Shown here one piece after another: positions 43,939-57,730 of a stretch of 64,000 nt of DNA. The DNA lies in assembly GCA_015832175.1 (NCBI GenBank), contig WJXW01000005.1:558001-622000 (forward strand), read 5' to 3'. Numbering within the stretch: the stretch's first letter is position 1; each line of letters starts with the position of its first letter. The position numbers and the translations under genes are program-made. The notes beneath the pieces were generated by a model. That model saw nothing but the letters and a program-made list of their open reading frames with translations. It was not told the DNA's origin and did not search any database. This DNA comes from Paraphaeosphaeria minitans. Lineage: Eukaryota > Ascomycota > Dothideomycetes > Pleosporales > Didymosphaeriaceae.

Positions 43939-45264
43939 GTAGCTAGTCCTAAAGGTTAAGATTAGTTTTTAGGTAGGAGTACTTATAGAAGATAGAAGGT
44001 CTTATTAATATAATAGTATTTTATAACGTGTAATAAGCTAATAATTTAGTCTACTAGAATCTAAATAATAGATTAATAAACAAATTAAATTTAAGTATAA
44101 AGAGCCTATCCTTACGTTCCTATATACTAAGTAAAGGCCGCTCCATAGGGAGCGCTCTATAAAGAGGGCTCTATAGAGAGTAGTTATATATATTATACTT
44201 TATATAGAGTAATTAAGCGCTGTATAAAAAGTAATTACGTAACTTCTTTATTTAAGGCGTAGCTAGCATTAAATCCCTATTTAATCTCTACTACGCGCCC
44301 ACTAGGTATAAAACTAGCTTTTTACTATTATATAGATTTGAGATCCTAATATTATCCCCTCTCTTTTATAAATTTGTCCTAAATTATATACTTAGATGTT
44401 AGCCTTTATTACGTTAGCTATTCTACTAACCCTACTTACTATAAGTACATCTGTTAGTATTATACCTAGTAACTCTACTATTTAAATATATTAATTATGT
44501 TACAAGATCTAAAAAGCTAATATTATTATAGAGAACCTTTATATTAACTATAGTTTTAAAGGTCTATTTAGTACGTTATACGAGATTTAGGTTTAAAGTG
44601 TTCTAAATATATTCGCTTAGGTTATCTATGTGTAAATATAAGCCAGTCGTTGGTAGATAAGACTCGTAGAAAGTATAAAAAAGGTTAAAAAGAATAAAAA
44701 GGCGTTATCTCTCCTAATAGTGTAGTTGTTATGAAATAAAAAGATACTAGCTTAGGCTAAAGAGTGTGCTTATAAGAAAACATTATATCTAGCTATGGAA
44801 ATAGCTACAAATAGTAAGGATATAAGGGTAGATACTATTAATTATTCTACTATAGCAGCGACCGTTAGTTACTCTATAGTAATAAAGTTAACTTTTAATA
44901 TAGTAGATACTATAGCGTTAGTACTATAATCCTTCTAGGTATATTCGTGTGTCTAATAGAATTCCTTAACTTTTTACTAATAGTTTCCTAGATTACTCTT
45001 TAGTTCCTAGGTGTTTTCGCTATATAGGTAACCTTTCCACTTAACAAGATATACATTATTATACTAATTATATTCTAGAATTCTTTTAATTTTAAATTTA
45101 TTTTCTTCCTTAGTTCTGTAGTAGAAGGTGGTTCTAACTAGGGTATTAGGGTCTGTTAGTTCTAGTAGTAATACGTGGAATACTAGGTGTATTTTTATAT
45201 CTAGCGGTAGTTCTAACTTATAGTTTACTAGTAATATTTACTTAGAAATATAAAATAGTCTAAC
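43939..45264 (-). mobile_element. Second Gypsy-B fragment (3' part)
   Basis: Collinear with 26552 to about 27880 over roughly 1.3 kb, including the palindromic array (44139-44230) and the chromodomain region (about 45000-45240). It ends where Copia-A2 inserted (45264/45265), so the rest would lie beyond the right edge of the window. It was mutated independently of the first copy. Confidence 0.8.
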
Positions 45265-45478
45265 TGTCCATACAGTGTATTGGTCCTGGAGCAGTGGTGG
45301 AATTTCGGCCCCATAAGGGGCCAATGCACGAACGCTAAGGAACAGAGACTTCTTAAGGGGTTTAATGCCCCATTATACAATAGATAAGACGTAATTAATT
45401 AAATCTACTTCTTACCCTTTGTATAATAGTATACTATCAACCCTTAAATGCTTAATTATAGATTAAGCTAAACCTACA
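45265..45478 (+). repeat. Copia-A2 5' LTR with an unmutated, divergent front
   Basis: 214 bp, starts TGTCCATACAG and ends AAACCTACA. The first 110 bp keep CA/TG dinucleotides and contain the palindrome GGCCCCATAAGGGGCC, and diverge from the corresponding part of Copia-A1 and A3. The last 100 bp match those LTRs closely. Confidence 0.8.
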
Positions 45479-45774
45479 CTAATTAGTAGTTAATTCTAAT
45501 TAACTACAAACTAGTAAGGTCTAAAGACAGAGCGCCCTACAAGCTAGATACGTAGGCTCTGTATTGTTACCTTTACTAGAGATCGAATTTTAGATTATAT
45601 AATAAGTAGAAACAAAGCGTGTATATTTATAAAGAGTCGCATAATCTAGTCTAAGCTATTCTATAGAAAAGAAAGGAGATAGTAAGTATATTTATAACCC
45701 TAAAAAACACGTCGCACGATTAAACTAGCGACACACTAATGTGATCTAGTCGTACGATTTAATAAAACAATAAC

Positions 45775-48702
45775 ATAGCACTAGGACTAGGAGACTTTCT
45801 AGAAGAATCTATACAAGAAGGAATTGCATAATAAGCTACCTAGAAGGACAACTTAGAATAGCTACCCTAGGTAGAAGAAGTAGTAAACATTAGAGCTATT
45901 ACCCTAAAAGGCAAAATTGCACAAAGATACTAAATAGATAGAATAGACCTATATAGTAGTCTACCCCCTTTAATAAAGTGTATAAACACATATATAGTGT
46001 ACATGCTTATTTAGTATTATATAAGTAGCCTTAAAGGAGAAGAGGTAATCTTCTCCTTCTTAAAAGACTTCTTTAAATAGATAGAGAAGAACTTTAAGTA
46101 AATTAGCTATGCGATAAAATAAGAGCTTATTACCTATTTTATATAAAAAGGATTTACTGCTCTAGACTCTATAGTAAGAAATATATAGTTAAAGAAGCTC
46201 TATAGACTTACTTAGCTTAAATATAAGCTACAGGAACCTTATACAACACTACTGTAACTTAAACCTAAACTGTATTATACTATACATATAACAGAACCTA
46301 TACTACTTATAGAGATTCCACAAGTGGTAGGTGCACAGCTAGGGCATATACTCTAGTAGGCGAGGATAATAACACTATATATAGAGCTATACTAGTAGTA
46401 ATAGCCTAAAACCTAAGCTGCCTTTACTTAGTAACCTATATTATATAAAGAGACTAGGCGCTTCTAGTTTTTTTAATAATAAAGGGACTATGCTTTTATC
46501 TAGCTAGATAAAATTATTTTCTTTTAGAAAGTATAGAATAAGGAGAATAACTACACTAGCTAACTGTATAATATACTAGTAGATAAGGCAAGACTCTTTA
46601 GAGAGTTATACTACAGACTAGGTATACCACAGGACTAGTATATAAATATCTTCCTAGGTATTCTCTCTAATCGCGCGAGCACCTACTACCTTTATAATAT
46701 AGAACTAGAACTTTAATAGGAGGAATTGTATGATTAACTAAATAGACACTTTAACACTAGTGTGAACTACAACTAATATTAGACAGACTAGACTACCCTT
46801 ACCTTTATATAATACTAGTAAAACAATCTTAGTAACGCAGCGCACGAGGCTTTAGATATAATAATTAATAAGCTTACTCTAGCCTAAAGAGCTTTAGGAG
46901 AAGGGTTTAGTAGTAAACTTTAACTACACACTACTATTGTACAAGTATACTAAAGCCACCTAGACCTTAAATAAGCTATGTTTAACCCTAAGAATATAGT
47001 AGAAGGCTTACTTAGCGACCTTTGTGCGTCGCTTTAGGTAGCTAAAGACAGGAAGAATTCCTAGTTTCTCTAGGAAAACAAAGGAGTGTTCTACACTAAT
47101 AGAAGATATAATAACCCTAATTATATAAGAGGATCTAGCCTATCTAGAGGCAGATCTAATTTTAAATAGAGATCTAGGTCTAACTTTAGAAGTTTAAGCT
47201 CTTATATAAAGTAGAAATGTTTTATATGCTATAAGGAGGGATGTTAGTCAACTAACTATTTACTAAAAGATACCTATAGGGCAAAGAAGTAGTATATAGT
47301 ATTGTACGCTAACTTCTATAACTAGGACCCTACTACTATAGATATACAAGTATATATTCTTAAGTTTAAAAGAGACCTAGAGGATAAACACAGTTATATA
47401 AAAGAAGAGAATAGCGAAATAGATTACTAGAATAATAAAGAAGAAGTATAGAAGGCCACTTTCTTCTTAACTTCTACTGCATACCTCTATTATATAACTA
47501 GAGAGGACATCTACTATAGCAAAGAAGAGGATTCTAAAGGAACACCTATATAACCCTTTACTCTAGAAGGACAATATCGCATAAGATTTTAAAAAGAACT
47601 TTAGGATATAGGTGCTGTATAAGTATCTATAGTAGGTAAGGATTAACTTACTGTATACTTGCGTAAAAACCCTACTATAAAGGTAGACTAGACACCTAGC
47701 TCTACTAATATTAGCTTTAGAGGCTAAGGATCTTAAATATTACTTAGTATTATATAAATTATAAACCCTATAGGAATTGTTACCTACAATATTCTAGATA
47801 CCCTAATACTATTGCTGCTATTACTAGCAGACGCAGATAGGCTTAGGGTATACTTTAATAACATCCTAGATATTATTATATAAAAATAGGGACACCTATT
47901 CTTTAACCTTAGTAAAGAAGAATTAGCTTTATTCTTTATAGAGATAGAACTCCAGTATCTACACCACTACTTTGGCTACCCCTAAATAGAGAGACTGCAC
48001 AAGCTTCTTACCTAGATAGGGTATAAAGTAGAAAGCTCTATTCTTAAGGAGGTAAAGAAGTTCTGTTACTATTACTAATTATACAACCTAGTGCTAAGAC
48101 GCTTTAAGTTTTCTATTAAAGATAACTTACACTTTAACTATAAAATTATTATTAATATTGTATAAATAGACGATAAAAACGTCCTATATATTATTAATAT
48201 AGACACCTTATTTTAGGCAGCCCAATTCCTAAAATTAATAAACGCACGAGATATCTAGGATACTCTAATAAGATACTAAATTAATATATACTAAGAACCC
48301 CTAGATTACATTGTTTATAACCTAGGGACTAACTTCGCTTCTAATAAATTTCAGAATTATGTAAAGATTATAGGAGTAGGAGGTAAACAGATGCTAGTGG
48401 AGGCACACTAGGCTGTAGGTAAAATTAAAAAGACCTATGCACTACTTAGATAAGCGTATAATATCCTTTATATAGAAATTAATTATTATATAGATAATAA
48501 GACAGTGCTATAGATAGCTATAAAGGCCTTAAACAACACAGCTGGCCCTAACAGTATAGTACCTACACTGCTAGTGTTTAGAGCCTACCTAAGGATTAAT
48601 AAGAACTCCCTACCTTTACTAGAGCTTATTATATAAGCAAATACTATCTAAAAGGCAATACAAATACTTAAGAAAGAAAGAGTAAAGGTTAATATTACTT
48701 AT
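45775..48702 (+). pseudogene. Copia-A2 gag, protease and integrase remnant
   Basis: The start codon reads ATA instead of ATG (ATA GCA CTA GGA at 45775; compare the intact ATG of Copia-A1). The gag zinc knuckle CFICYKEGCxSTNY is at about 47218-47260. A protease-like segment (ELxDIGAVxVSI) is near 47600. The GAG-pre-integrase part HHYFGYPxIERLHKLLTxIGYKV and CYYYxLYN are at about 47960-48080. The integrase core shows IDTLF, ARDIxDTLIRY, LDYIVYNLGTNFASNKF (Asp-to-Asn at the second catalytic site), then ALNNTAGPNSIVPTLLVFRAYLRI at about 48520-48600. Copia-A3 interrupts it. Confidence 0.85.
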
Positions 48703-48940
48703 TATTAGTTTGGCTTAATCTGTAATTAAGCATTTAAGGGTTAATAGTATACTATTATACAAAGGGTAAGAAGTAGGTTTAATTAATTACGTTTAGTCTA
48801 TCGTACAAAGGGGCACTAAGGGCTTTATAAAGTCTCTGCCTCTTAGCGCTAACCTAAGTAGTGGGTCCTTATGCGGGTCCCTATAGGTAGGTAGGCCCCC
48901 ACTTCACCTAGTGCTACTTATATAATAAACTGTATAGACA
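48703..48940 (-). repeat. Copia-A3 3' LTR
   Basis: 238 bp, plus-strand ends TATTAGTTTGGC and CTGTATAGACA. It has a single copy of the 74-bp unit that is doubled in Copia-A1. Confidence 0.9.
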
Positions 48941-50610
48941 CTGGCAACTTTTCTTTTATATAATGGCCTATGTCTATTATACGCTTCCCTTTCCTGTCCT
49001 TCTCTATCTATATAGTTGGCCTTCCCCTATTAGAACAGGTTGTAGGGTAGGTGCAGTGTTACTATATAGCAGAGGTCCTGTTTACACCTGCTCTTATGTA
49101 AATAGGTAGTAATAGCTAATCTACTTAGTTTTTACCTTACCCCCTTATATAGTAGCAGAGCCGTATTATATAATAAGGCTCTTTCTAGGCATGTGCCTTG
49201 TGTATAAATAGAAGGTAGGGTGTTAAGTAATATAATGCTTAGCGCTAGGTCTTAGTAAGTAGGTATAAAAGGATGTCTTCTAGCTCCCCTAAACCCTCTC
49301 TCCTTTATCCTACTTTAATGTATGTGTACCTTCCTCCCTTCTTTCCTTGTTCTTTTTGGTGTCCTAGTGTTTAGTGGCTAGTGCTCTATTACTAGTGAAT
49401 ATGTATAGCTTTTTTATATAATGCTGATTTTTAACAAAATATATATATATACACACACACTTACTATTGTATAATAGCTAACAACACTATTAGTTTATTA
49501 GGCGCTAGTGCCCTTGCTACTAGTGTCTTTGTGCTAGTTATTATAGGCCAGACTAGATCGCGTATCTAGGTTAACCTCCCCACTAGTTTGCCTAGTATAA
49601 GGGCCTTTATGCAGAGCCTAGCGGTAGACGTATAATAAATTCTCTAGAGCATCTTTGTTTTTATTATATAATGCTAATAGGTGTAGGATAAAAAGGCTAG
49701 GGTAGCCTAGATACCCTCCTAGGACATTATTGTGCAAATCCTAGTTAGTATAAACCTCTAGCGGTAGGCTGCTTACGTTATATAACATAAGGGATATTAG
49801 TAAGCGGTGCTTATCTAGTCGCGTAGCCAAGTTTAAAATAAGCCTTATACTTACTTATGCGGCACTACTAATGCTAGTAATTAGGTGTTCCTAGATTATT
49901 ATGTAATCCTAGGTTATAAGTCTAGATTGTGTAGTACCTACATGTGGAAGTTACATAGTGCTTATTATAAGTGTCGTGTATAGGGGGGAGTGAATGTCTT
50001 TATCGTATAAAGGGGTAGGTAGGCCTAGTCTTAAGATATCTAAATTATTAATGTAGAAAATATGTTCTTTAATGTCTTTGTATAATCTCCTATAATATGT
50101 TCCCTCTCTTGTAATAAAACTGTGATGTTGAATTAGTAGTAGGGCTTATACAGCCTAAAAATAAATATATCTATGCGAAGTTGTAGTAAGTTAGATAGAA
50201 GAAAAGAAAAAAATTCTTTTTTTTTTAAAATAGTAAGTAAAATAATAAAAGAAATGTTGTGTAGTAGAGTAGTTACTCTGTTATACAGTCCTTGTTAATT
50301 CTGTCTACTAAAGCCTTAATAGTAATGTGTAGTTTATTTGTTAAGATTAGTGTTTAGAGTGCCTAGTTAGGTGCTTTCTTTGTATAAGTATTAGTAGGAT
50401 TGTCTTTGCCATTAATCCACCTAATTTCTGTAATTTCCTATTTTTCGTACGACTCCTTAATTAATATAATATTAATTATAAGGCGTTTTTCGTTTATAGT
50501 GCCTAGTTGTACAAGGTATTTGTATAGGGATTTTAAGTTAGTATAGACTATAATAGGAATTAGAGGGATCTAAAGTGTTTATATAATCTATTAAAGTGTT
50601 GTACTTAATG
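48941..50610 (-). pseudogene. Copia-A3 pol C-terminus and 3' untranslated part
   Basis: The continuation of Copia-A3 on the far side of Copia-B2. The 350 bp next to the 3' LTR match the reverse complement of 21200-21558 in Copia-A1, which fixes the identity. The RNase H end of pol must lie in about 49500-50610, but the motifs are too decayed to place. A T-rich run occurs at about 50209-50226. Confidence 0.55.
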
Positions 50611-50615
50611 CAATT

Positions 50616-50810
50616 TGTTGTGGTAAAAAGGGCTCGAACTATCACAGGATATTCAGGAGCAGAGTTGTAAAGAATACAAAGAGCTGATTGTAGGAAAGGA
50701 TGCCGAAAGGGCAGACTATATACAAAAGAAACGAGCCTCTTGGCAAGAATCCCATGATCTAAATTAGTGGATCTAGAAAGAATCACAGAAGTGAGTGTTT
50801 TACTTTAATA
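50616..50810 (-). repeat. Copia-B2 3' LTR
   Basis: 195 bp, plus-strand ends TGTTGTGG and CTTTAATA. Adjacent on its inner side (50811-50819) is the C-rich complement of the polypurine tract. Confidence 0.9.
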
Positions 50811-50865
50811 CACCCCCTAGGTGATCGCTTAAAGCGGATTACCTATCCTAAGAAGTAATCTGTAA

Positions 50866-51081
50866 TTGTCTGAATCCTTCCTAAAGATCTTTAAAAAACC
50901 GTCTAAAGGCTGTTTAAAGATTAAAAAACTATTAAGAATCGTTCTTCTAAATCTCCTTATCTTAAGAACAGCGATTCTATCACCCCCCACTTGTTGTAAT
51001 AGCAAAACAATCACTGTTTATCTTTTAAATTACGAATTCTATTGTGAATCGTGTTTAGAATCTCTTCTTCTAGTGGGTTAG
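50866..51081 (+). other. 71-codon open frame antisense to Copia-B2, also open in Copia-B1
   Basis: Starts MSESFLKIFKKPSKG and ends LESLLLVG. It aligns without gaps with 38254-38469 of Copia-B1. It lies close to the 3' LTR on the opposite strand. It may encode a basic peptide or simply be a stretch where RIP cannot create stops. No motif recognised. Confidence 0.25.
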
Positions 51082-51459
51082 GAGCTTATAAGCGTGGCAC
51101 AAAGGCCTAGAGCGTAAACGCTTTTGTTCTGCTGCTTTTTTCGCTTACTTCCTATTAACTATAAGGTAATTTCCCCGCTCTTACTAGCCAGTAAGTACGA
51201 TAGGCAGGCGCGTTTTAATTAGGAAGGAGCGGTAGTAAGAGAAATAAGTAGTAAGGAAGGAGTGTATTCGGCGCTTAATAATTAGATAGGTAGTAGAGTA
51301 TATAAGCCCTTTGCTAGCGCTTAATTTTCTCTCTTTAATCTTTTACTTTTAACGCTTTAACCTCCTATCTAATTTAAGCCTACTAGTTTAAGCTTTTAAA
51401 TCCTACTACCTTATAGTAAGTTATCTTCTTCTAATTATTGCCTTGCGCTCTTTCTGTTA

Positions 51460-51975
51460 TTTAGAGCTTTACTAACTCTTTTAGATATCTAATAACCTAG
51501 CCAAAGCACGCGCAGCAAAGGCTGTAAAAGCTGCTAAACAAAGCTCCTAATCCTCCTGCCAAGATTCTCCTACTCTACCAGCTCCTGCTTTACTAGTTCC
51601 TCCTGCCCTAGCTCTAGGCCCCTAGCGATTGCTTAGTGCTCTTAGATAAGTAAGCTACTTAGGCTGCTTAAAGAGAGCTCTAGTAGGAAAGAGTAATAGA
51701 CACTGCTATAATAACGCTTTAAGCTTAGGCAGGCGCTGCTATACCTACTTTACTTACTCTTACACTACTATGTATAAGGTTATCCTATTACTTTAGCTAA
51801 TTTCGCTAATCGTTCCTATAGCTAGCCGCATATTTAGACTCTAGCTATAGATTTTATCTACTATTAACTATTAGAGGGTGCTAATGTAAGCTTTTATTTT
51901 AAGATTCTTTCTAGGTTTAGCTAATACTTTTTATAGGAGAGGCTAATTACTAAGCTACGTAAGAGGGTTAAGGTG
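51460..51975 (+). pseudogene. Decayed frame antisense to Copia-B2 in its 3' tail
   Basis: The plus-strand frame reads LAKARAAKAVKAAKQSS, then an Ala/Pro/Leu-rich part (PTLPAPALLVPPALALGP), RLLSALR, VSYLGCLKRALVGKSNRHCYNNALSLGRRCYTYFTYSYTT in parts, with few stops until about 51795. Its composition and Cys/His spacing look like coding sequence. The corresponding region of Copia-B1 (about 37330-37860, minus strand) is collinear. I do not recognise the protein; it could be a captured host gene fragment or an element-specific antisense ORF. Confidence 0.35.
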
Positions 51976-52589
51976 GCCTTATAAGCTCCTCTTCTTACTA
52001 GTAATTAGGAGGAGTAAGCTTAGTACGCAGCTACTATCCTACTCCCTCCCTCCTAGCTAATCTTTAGTAGAGGATAGGGTAATTGCCCTCCTACCCTACC
52101 TATTAAGGAGCAGCGCGGTCGCAGCTAATACCCTAATTAAAATAGCTAGATAAGCGGCCTATTAGCTCTAAAGTAGGGTAGAGGCTAGGTAAGTGCTTCT
52201 CCTCCTACTAATTAAAGGAGGGGAGGCTAGGGTAAGCTATCACCTACTGCTAATTAAAGGAGAGGTAGAGGAGGTGGATAGGGTAAGGAATCACCTACTA
52301 CAGAGAGGAGGAGAGGAGAAGGATAGGGAGAATCTCCTACTACTAATTATAGGGGAGATTCTCGCACCCCTATAATTAAGTAGAGGAGGAAGAGGGTCTA
52401 TATACTTATAGATAAGCTCTTTAATCTCCTCTTCCTCTAATTCCTATTCTTCTTCTAATTTTTTCTTTCTTTTCTTTTTCTTTTCTTATTTCCTAGCTCT
52501 AAATTAATAATTCTAGGTAGTTAATAGATTATTTCTCTACTTACCTACTCTTATTCTGTGATTATTATACTCGCATTTTACAGATTTAA

Positions 52590-55500
52590 TAGCCTTTTGA
52601 ATCTATTAAACTGCTAATAAGTGAGAGCCTTTATAAGGCTATCTGCTAGCATTTCGCTAGTTAGAAAATATTCTACTTAAAACAATCCTTTCGCATACTC
52701 TTACCGCAACTATATATTCTAAATATCTATATAGCGCAGTTAAGTAGTGATTCTTTCGTTCTTTCTAATTACTAAACAAATAGTTTAAAGATTGTCGTAT
52801 TAGACCTTCTATAAAGGTCTTAGATCTAGAGTAAGCTTAGTAAAGAATCTCTTAATTGCTATAGCTTCTTTACTTATATGTTTAAGCGCTAGAAGCTCTA
52901 CTTCTGTTATTAAAGTAGTGATCGTGTTCTGTTAAGCTGCTTTCTATAGGATAGCTCCTCTAAACAATAGGATAATATATCTATAGGAAGATCGCCGTGA
53001 TATTAGATTATTAGCGAATAAGGCATCTCCACATATTAGCAGATTCGGTCTATTGTAGCCACTAAAGACTATAGCCTGCTATCTAGTTTAATAGAGGTAA
53101 AGGATTACACAATTAATAGCAGCAAAGTGTTCTTTGCTTAGATTTATTAGAAAGTGTGATAGCTTTAACACTGCAAAGGCTATATCTAGGCGTAGTATAA
53201 TCGCTGTATAGAGAGCTAATCCCACCTCTTCTTAAAAGAGCTTTATTTATTAAGGAGTGGCTTCTTCTGTGCTCAGAACGAGATCTTCTACTAATAGAGG
53301 TGTAGGAGGGAAGCTCCCAGAGTTTAAAGAGTTAAACTTTTTCGTGATCTTATTAATGTAGGTATTATAGACTAGAGAAATTAATCTTGCTTCTCTGTCC
53401 CTAATCACTTAAACACCTAGGAACTACTCTACTAGTCCTTTTAATTAAATCTCGTATTTGTTCGCAATCTTCTTCTAAAAATCTAGGGCTTTTTTCTCTT
53501 TACTCTTGTGATAGAGAAGAAGAATATTGTTAATATAAAATAGAACAATAATACTTTAATTACTATTAAAGAAAAGGTATAGCTCTTCTAGCGAAGCTAA
53601 GAGTCTATAAGATCAAAGTAATCCTGCAAATTCCTTATACTAAAGAAGTAGTAAATCTCTTAAGCTATACAAAGCTTAATTTAATCTTACACACTTTCCT
53701 GGCTTTTTAAAACTATTAGGTAATTCATAAGTTACTAGATTAGTGGCTGTAATAAAAGCATTTAGAAACGCTCCTACTATATTAAATTATAAGATTTCTA
53801 GATTAAATTCTGCTGCCAGAGCTACAGCTAATTAAAAAGATCTTGCTACTAGGGTAGCAGCATAGGTAGAGTAGAGAGTATTCTTTTTTTTAAAGATCTC
53901 CTCTTATAATAATTCGAGCTTTGCACTTTTTAAAGTATCCGTTTTAATTAAACTTATAGGTAAAAACCTACTTTAAAGGGAGTAGTTACTCTAACACCTC
54001 TAATTGTTTAATCTCTATCTAGGTACTTTTATCTTACAAAGTCAAGATCTCCTTATAAGCGGTAAGGAGGAATAGCTTCCTGTATAGATAATTGTAAAGG
54101 TGTTTCTATAGAGTTGGCTCTAGTGTAAGCTCGTCTCTATAAGTCCAAGCTGTATAAGACGCTCTAGGCGCCTTTCTAAGCATAGAAGCAAATACTATTA
54201 TATTTAGTATAATATATTCTTCTTGCTTAGACTAGGCCTCTACTACTCCTAGTATAAACATGTGCTCTAATATTATATTAAGATTACTTTAAAGATAATT
54301 AGTGATTAGTGCATAAGCACCTAGCTTCTACCTACCCCCTAGCTAATTATTCTAATTATTTTGCTTCCTTAATCTTCGCAATAGCAGATAGCAATTTATT
54401 AGTTAGTTAATTTCTAGTGTTTTACCACAATTTCGCCTACTTATTTTACTTACCTCTAAATAGATCTGCCTTCGCCTTTAGCGCGCTAGTAGGTTATCTG
54501 CTTTATCTAGCGTGATTAAGTTATCTACGCTAGGTTAATTAGTAACCTAATTAGTTTCTACTAATAAATAGGGTATTAAATCCCTAGATTCTGGCGGGCT
54601 AGCTCTCCTAGTAGTGTTCTGGTGGCTGCTAGATATCTCTTAATCGCTTAACAGATCACCCCTAAGATTACCTGGCTCTAGTGTCTAATTAGGGGTTATA
54701 AGTCCTATGCTTCTTTTCCTACTTAAGTAAATTCTTAGCTACTAGCTAGCTAAGCCTACAGCTCGCTTAGTAGTAGGTACTTTAGGTTCCTAATTGCTTA
54801 GCTAGCCTACTTTGCTTTTAATCACCTAAGGGTTACCTATAGGTCTAGTAGCGGTTCTTGTATACTTGTTTGTTTTAGGAAGAATGTTAAGCGCGTCTTT
54901 ATACACTTCTCCTAGATTGTTTAGCTCTCCTTTTTAGAGGCTTTCTACTATTTTTAACGCTTCTATCTTTAGAATAGATTGTTCCTCTAATCCTTTATAG
55001 AATAAGAACTTATTAAACCTTACGTTTTGTGTAGTAATTACCTAATTGAGCTAAGGAATCTATATTTAGTAGATATTAGAAGCTTTATAGCCTACTAGGT
55101 ATCTAATATAGCCCCTAGGATTTATTTTAAATCCTCTTCTGTCTTGCCTAGCTGCACGCTCCTAATCTAAAGGATAAGCTTAGTAGCTATAGGCGTAGAC
55201 AGCACTCCAGTTTAGACGAAGATTAGCTGTCCTATATTATGTTTTTGCTAGTTTAAAATAATAAAAATATTGTCTAAACTAAGTATCTAATATTTTATTA
55301 GGTGATTAATAGCCTAATGCTAGGCTAGGAATTATTCCTTAGAGCTAGCATACCGCTTATATAATTTTAGGCTAGAGATTTAATAGCAGATTTGCGCTTA
55401 TTTGTATTTTAATTGCTTTTGTTATAAGCTCCTAGCCTACTCTTTCTGTAGCGCCATTAGGCTTATGCGTATAGGGCGGTAGTCTGCTAATTGTTATTCT

Positions 55501-57500
55501 TTCCTAATTAGCCTAAAATTTGTACTAGGATTTCCCTCTCTATAGAAGTGTTGCTATATTATTATTCTAGTAGATTTTTGTGATTTGAAGCTTGTATTTT
55601 GTATTAATAAGAGCTAAGAAATCCTGCCACACTCTTATTATCTTAGAAAGCGTCTTTGTTCTAAGATTAAAAATGTAAGGTTTCTTGCTAAAATCTTCTT
55701 TAATTAGCAAAACCTAGTTTTCTCTATTTTGAGCAGTGGGCATATTGAATAGATTCTAGGATAATAAGTGAAATGGCCTAGGTGATTATTCTTTAGGTCT
55801 CTTAGAGATTACCTAGGTTACGTGTGCAGTAGCATAGTGCTTGTAATCCTTCCTTAACATTCTAGTAATCTTTACATCTTAGGCTGCAGTTACTAGAGCT
55901 TGTAGGGCTCTACTTCCTATATACCCTACTCGAAGGTGCTAGAGGTCCTTAGAATCTAATCTCTTAATATTAACCTAGAATGATCCTTTAGTAATCACAC
56001 TTATAACAGTTAGACAAGAGTAGATTAGCTTATATTATAGGAAAGTAAAGTTATGCTCGCATCTTAGGTCTGCTAAGATAACGCTTTGTTCTAGGCTTCT
56101 AATCCTAAGAGTGTAATCTAAACTAAAGTACTAAATCTTTGCTTTCTTTAAAAGAGCTTCTAATATAATATTTACATAAAAGCCTTCTACTACTCTTACT
56201 CCTTAGAGTAGCAGATCTTCTGTAAATCTCTTATTTTTCCTATATAAAGCGTTCTTAATTAGTCTATTACTAATTCCTAAGATTAAGAGACTTTGTGTAC
56301 CTACCTCTACACTCTTGTTTAATAATTAAAACGTCCCAAGAACAAGTCTTTCGCGATTATTAACTAGGTGAACTGCTGTAGCACTATCTAGTATTATGTA
56401 TTCTGATAGAGAATGAGCGTTAGAATGTAGAGTAGAGTAGACACCTAATACTCTATTGTCTGTAGGCAGATTGAATAGGTTTAGTAGAGCAGCAGCAATA
56501 CTACTAGGATACTTAATAGTCTTAGTAGAGGATTGTTTCTTATTCTATTCTGCCTCTGTAATCGCATTACAAAGGTTTAACCACTTAGGCTGCTTAAGTT
56601 AATTAAGAATCTCTAATTTTTCTTTATTAGTAAGATTAAATAATAATATTCTATCCTAGGGTGATTTAGCTATCGCGGTTTAAAGTCTTTAGCACTCTAT
56701 TAGTTTCCACCTATAAGTATAGGGCTTATAGGGACAGTTCGGTTGTTTCTTTGTCTAATTGGACGAACTGGAACTATTAGAGTTAGTAGATTGTCTTAAT
56801 AATCTATTAAAAGTGGCGAATACCCCACTTATTTTATTAGAACTAGATTAGATTAAATGCTCCTAGACAAGCGCCAAAAATACCTTCCCTAGATTGTCTA
56901 GCGTAATCTAATTCCGTCCTAGCGTCTCATCCTAGATTAGCTGTTAGTTCATTAATTAGGCCTAATCTAGTGCTATACGCGCGGCGATTATATCTAGGAA
57001 ATCTTAGGTAGTAAGCGGTTTACTAATTTCGCTAATTAAGTAGGTCTTTACTTTTTAATAGAGGAGCTACTACTCTTTAAACTAGGTCTTAGGACTTTGT
57101 CTTGCCTACTTAGCCTTCTTAAGATAAGCGTAGTATAAAGCTTAAATATTGTTCTGTGTAGCTCCTTTATTTAGTGCGAGATCTTCCTTTAAGAGTTAAA
57201 TTAGGGACTAAAGCGTAGTTTAGCGTGTATTAACTAGAGTAATTATGGCAGGAGTAAGTAGATTAGGCGATACTGTAGCGTTTACCTAAGTCTAGAGATT
57301 CTGTATCTTAGTATAGTCTACTTGCTAGTCTAAAACTGCTACTCTGTATTCTGCTATTTGTAAAGGAAAGCTCTCCTTATCTATTTTATACTTAGTAAGC
57401 TCTGCTTTGTATAATTAAATACTCGCCACAGAGGCTGTATCCGCAATTAGTGATAGTTTCTGTAGGAGTAGAGGTCGTTCTAGCTTTACGTAATTAATTG
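52590..57500 (-). pseudogene. Copia-B2 gag-pol remnant
   Basis: Mirror of the Copia-B1 frame: gag from about 57500, integrase around 55400-56000, reverse transcriptase around 53400-54000, RNase H ending near 52590. The active site again reads FYINN (53526-53540), so both catalytic Asp are lost as in Copia-B1. Stops at Gln/Trp positions occur throughout. Confidence 0.8.
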
Positions 57501-57730
57501 CTAGAGCGTTAATCGCCTCTAGGTTAATTTAGTTCTAGATTCCTTTCAAGTTTACTTAGAATTAAAGCTAGACAAACTAGTAGGGCCAACTAGCGCGATT
57601 AACGAGCTGTACTTCTACTATTTTAATAATTTTTGTAATTAGAATAGAGGGATTGTATCGTAGAGAGGTTCTAAATAGAGTGTTATATAATAATTTAAGC
57701 GTTGCTAAGTAGGCAGGGAGAATTATCCTA

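Noticed and set aside
50538..50786. 82-codon frame across the Copia-B LTR
   Set aside because: It spans an LTR boundary and is explained by the LTR sequence. The versions in the other LTR copies differ in length and carry stops.
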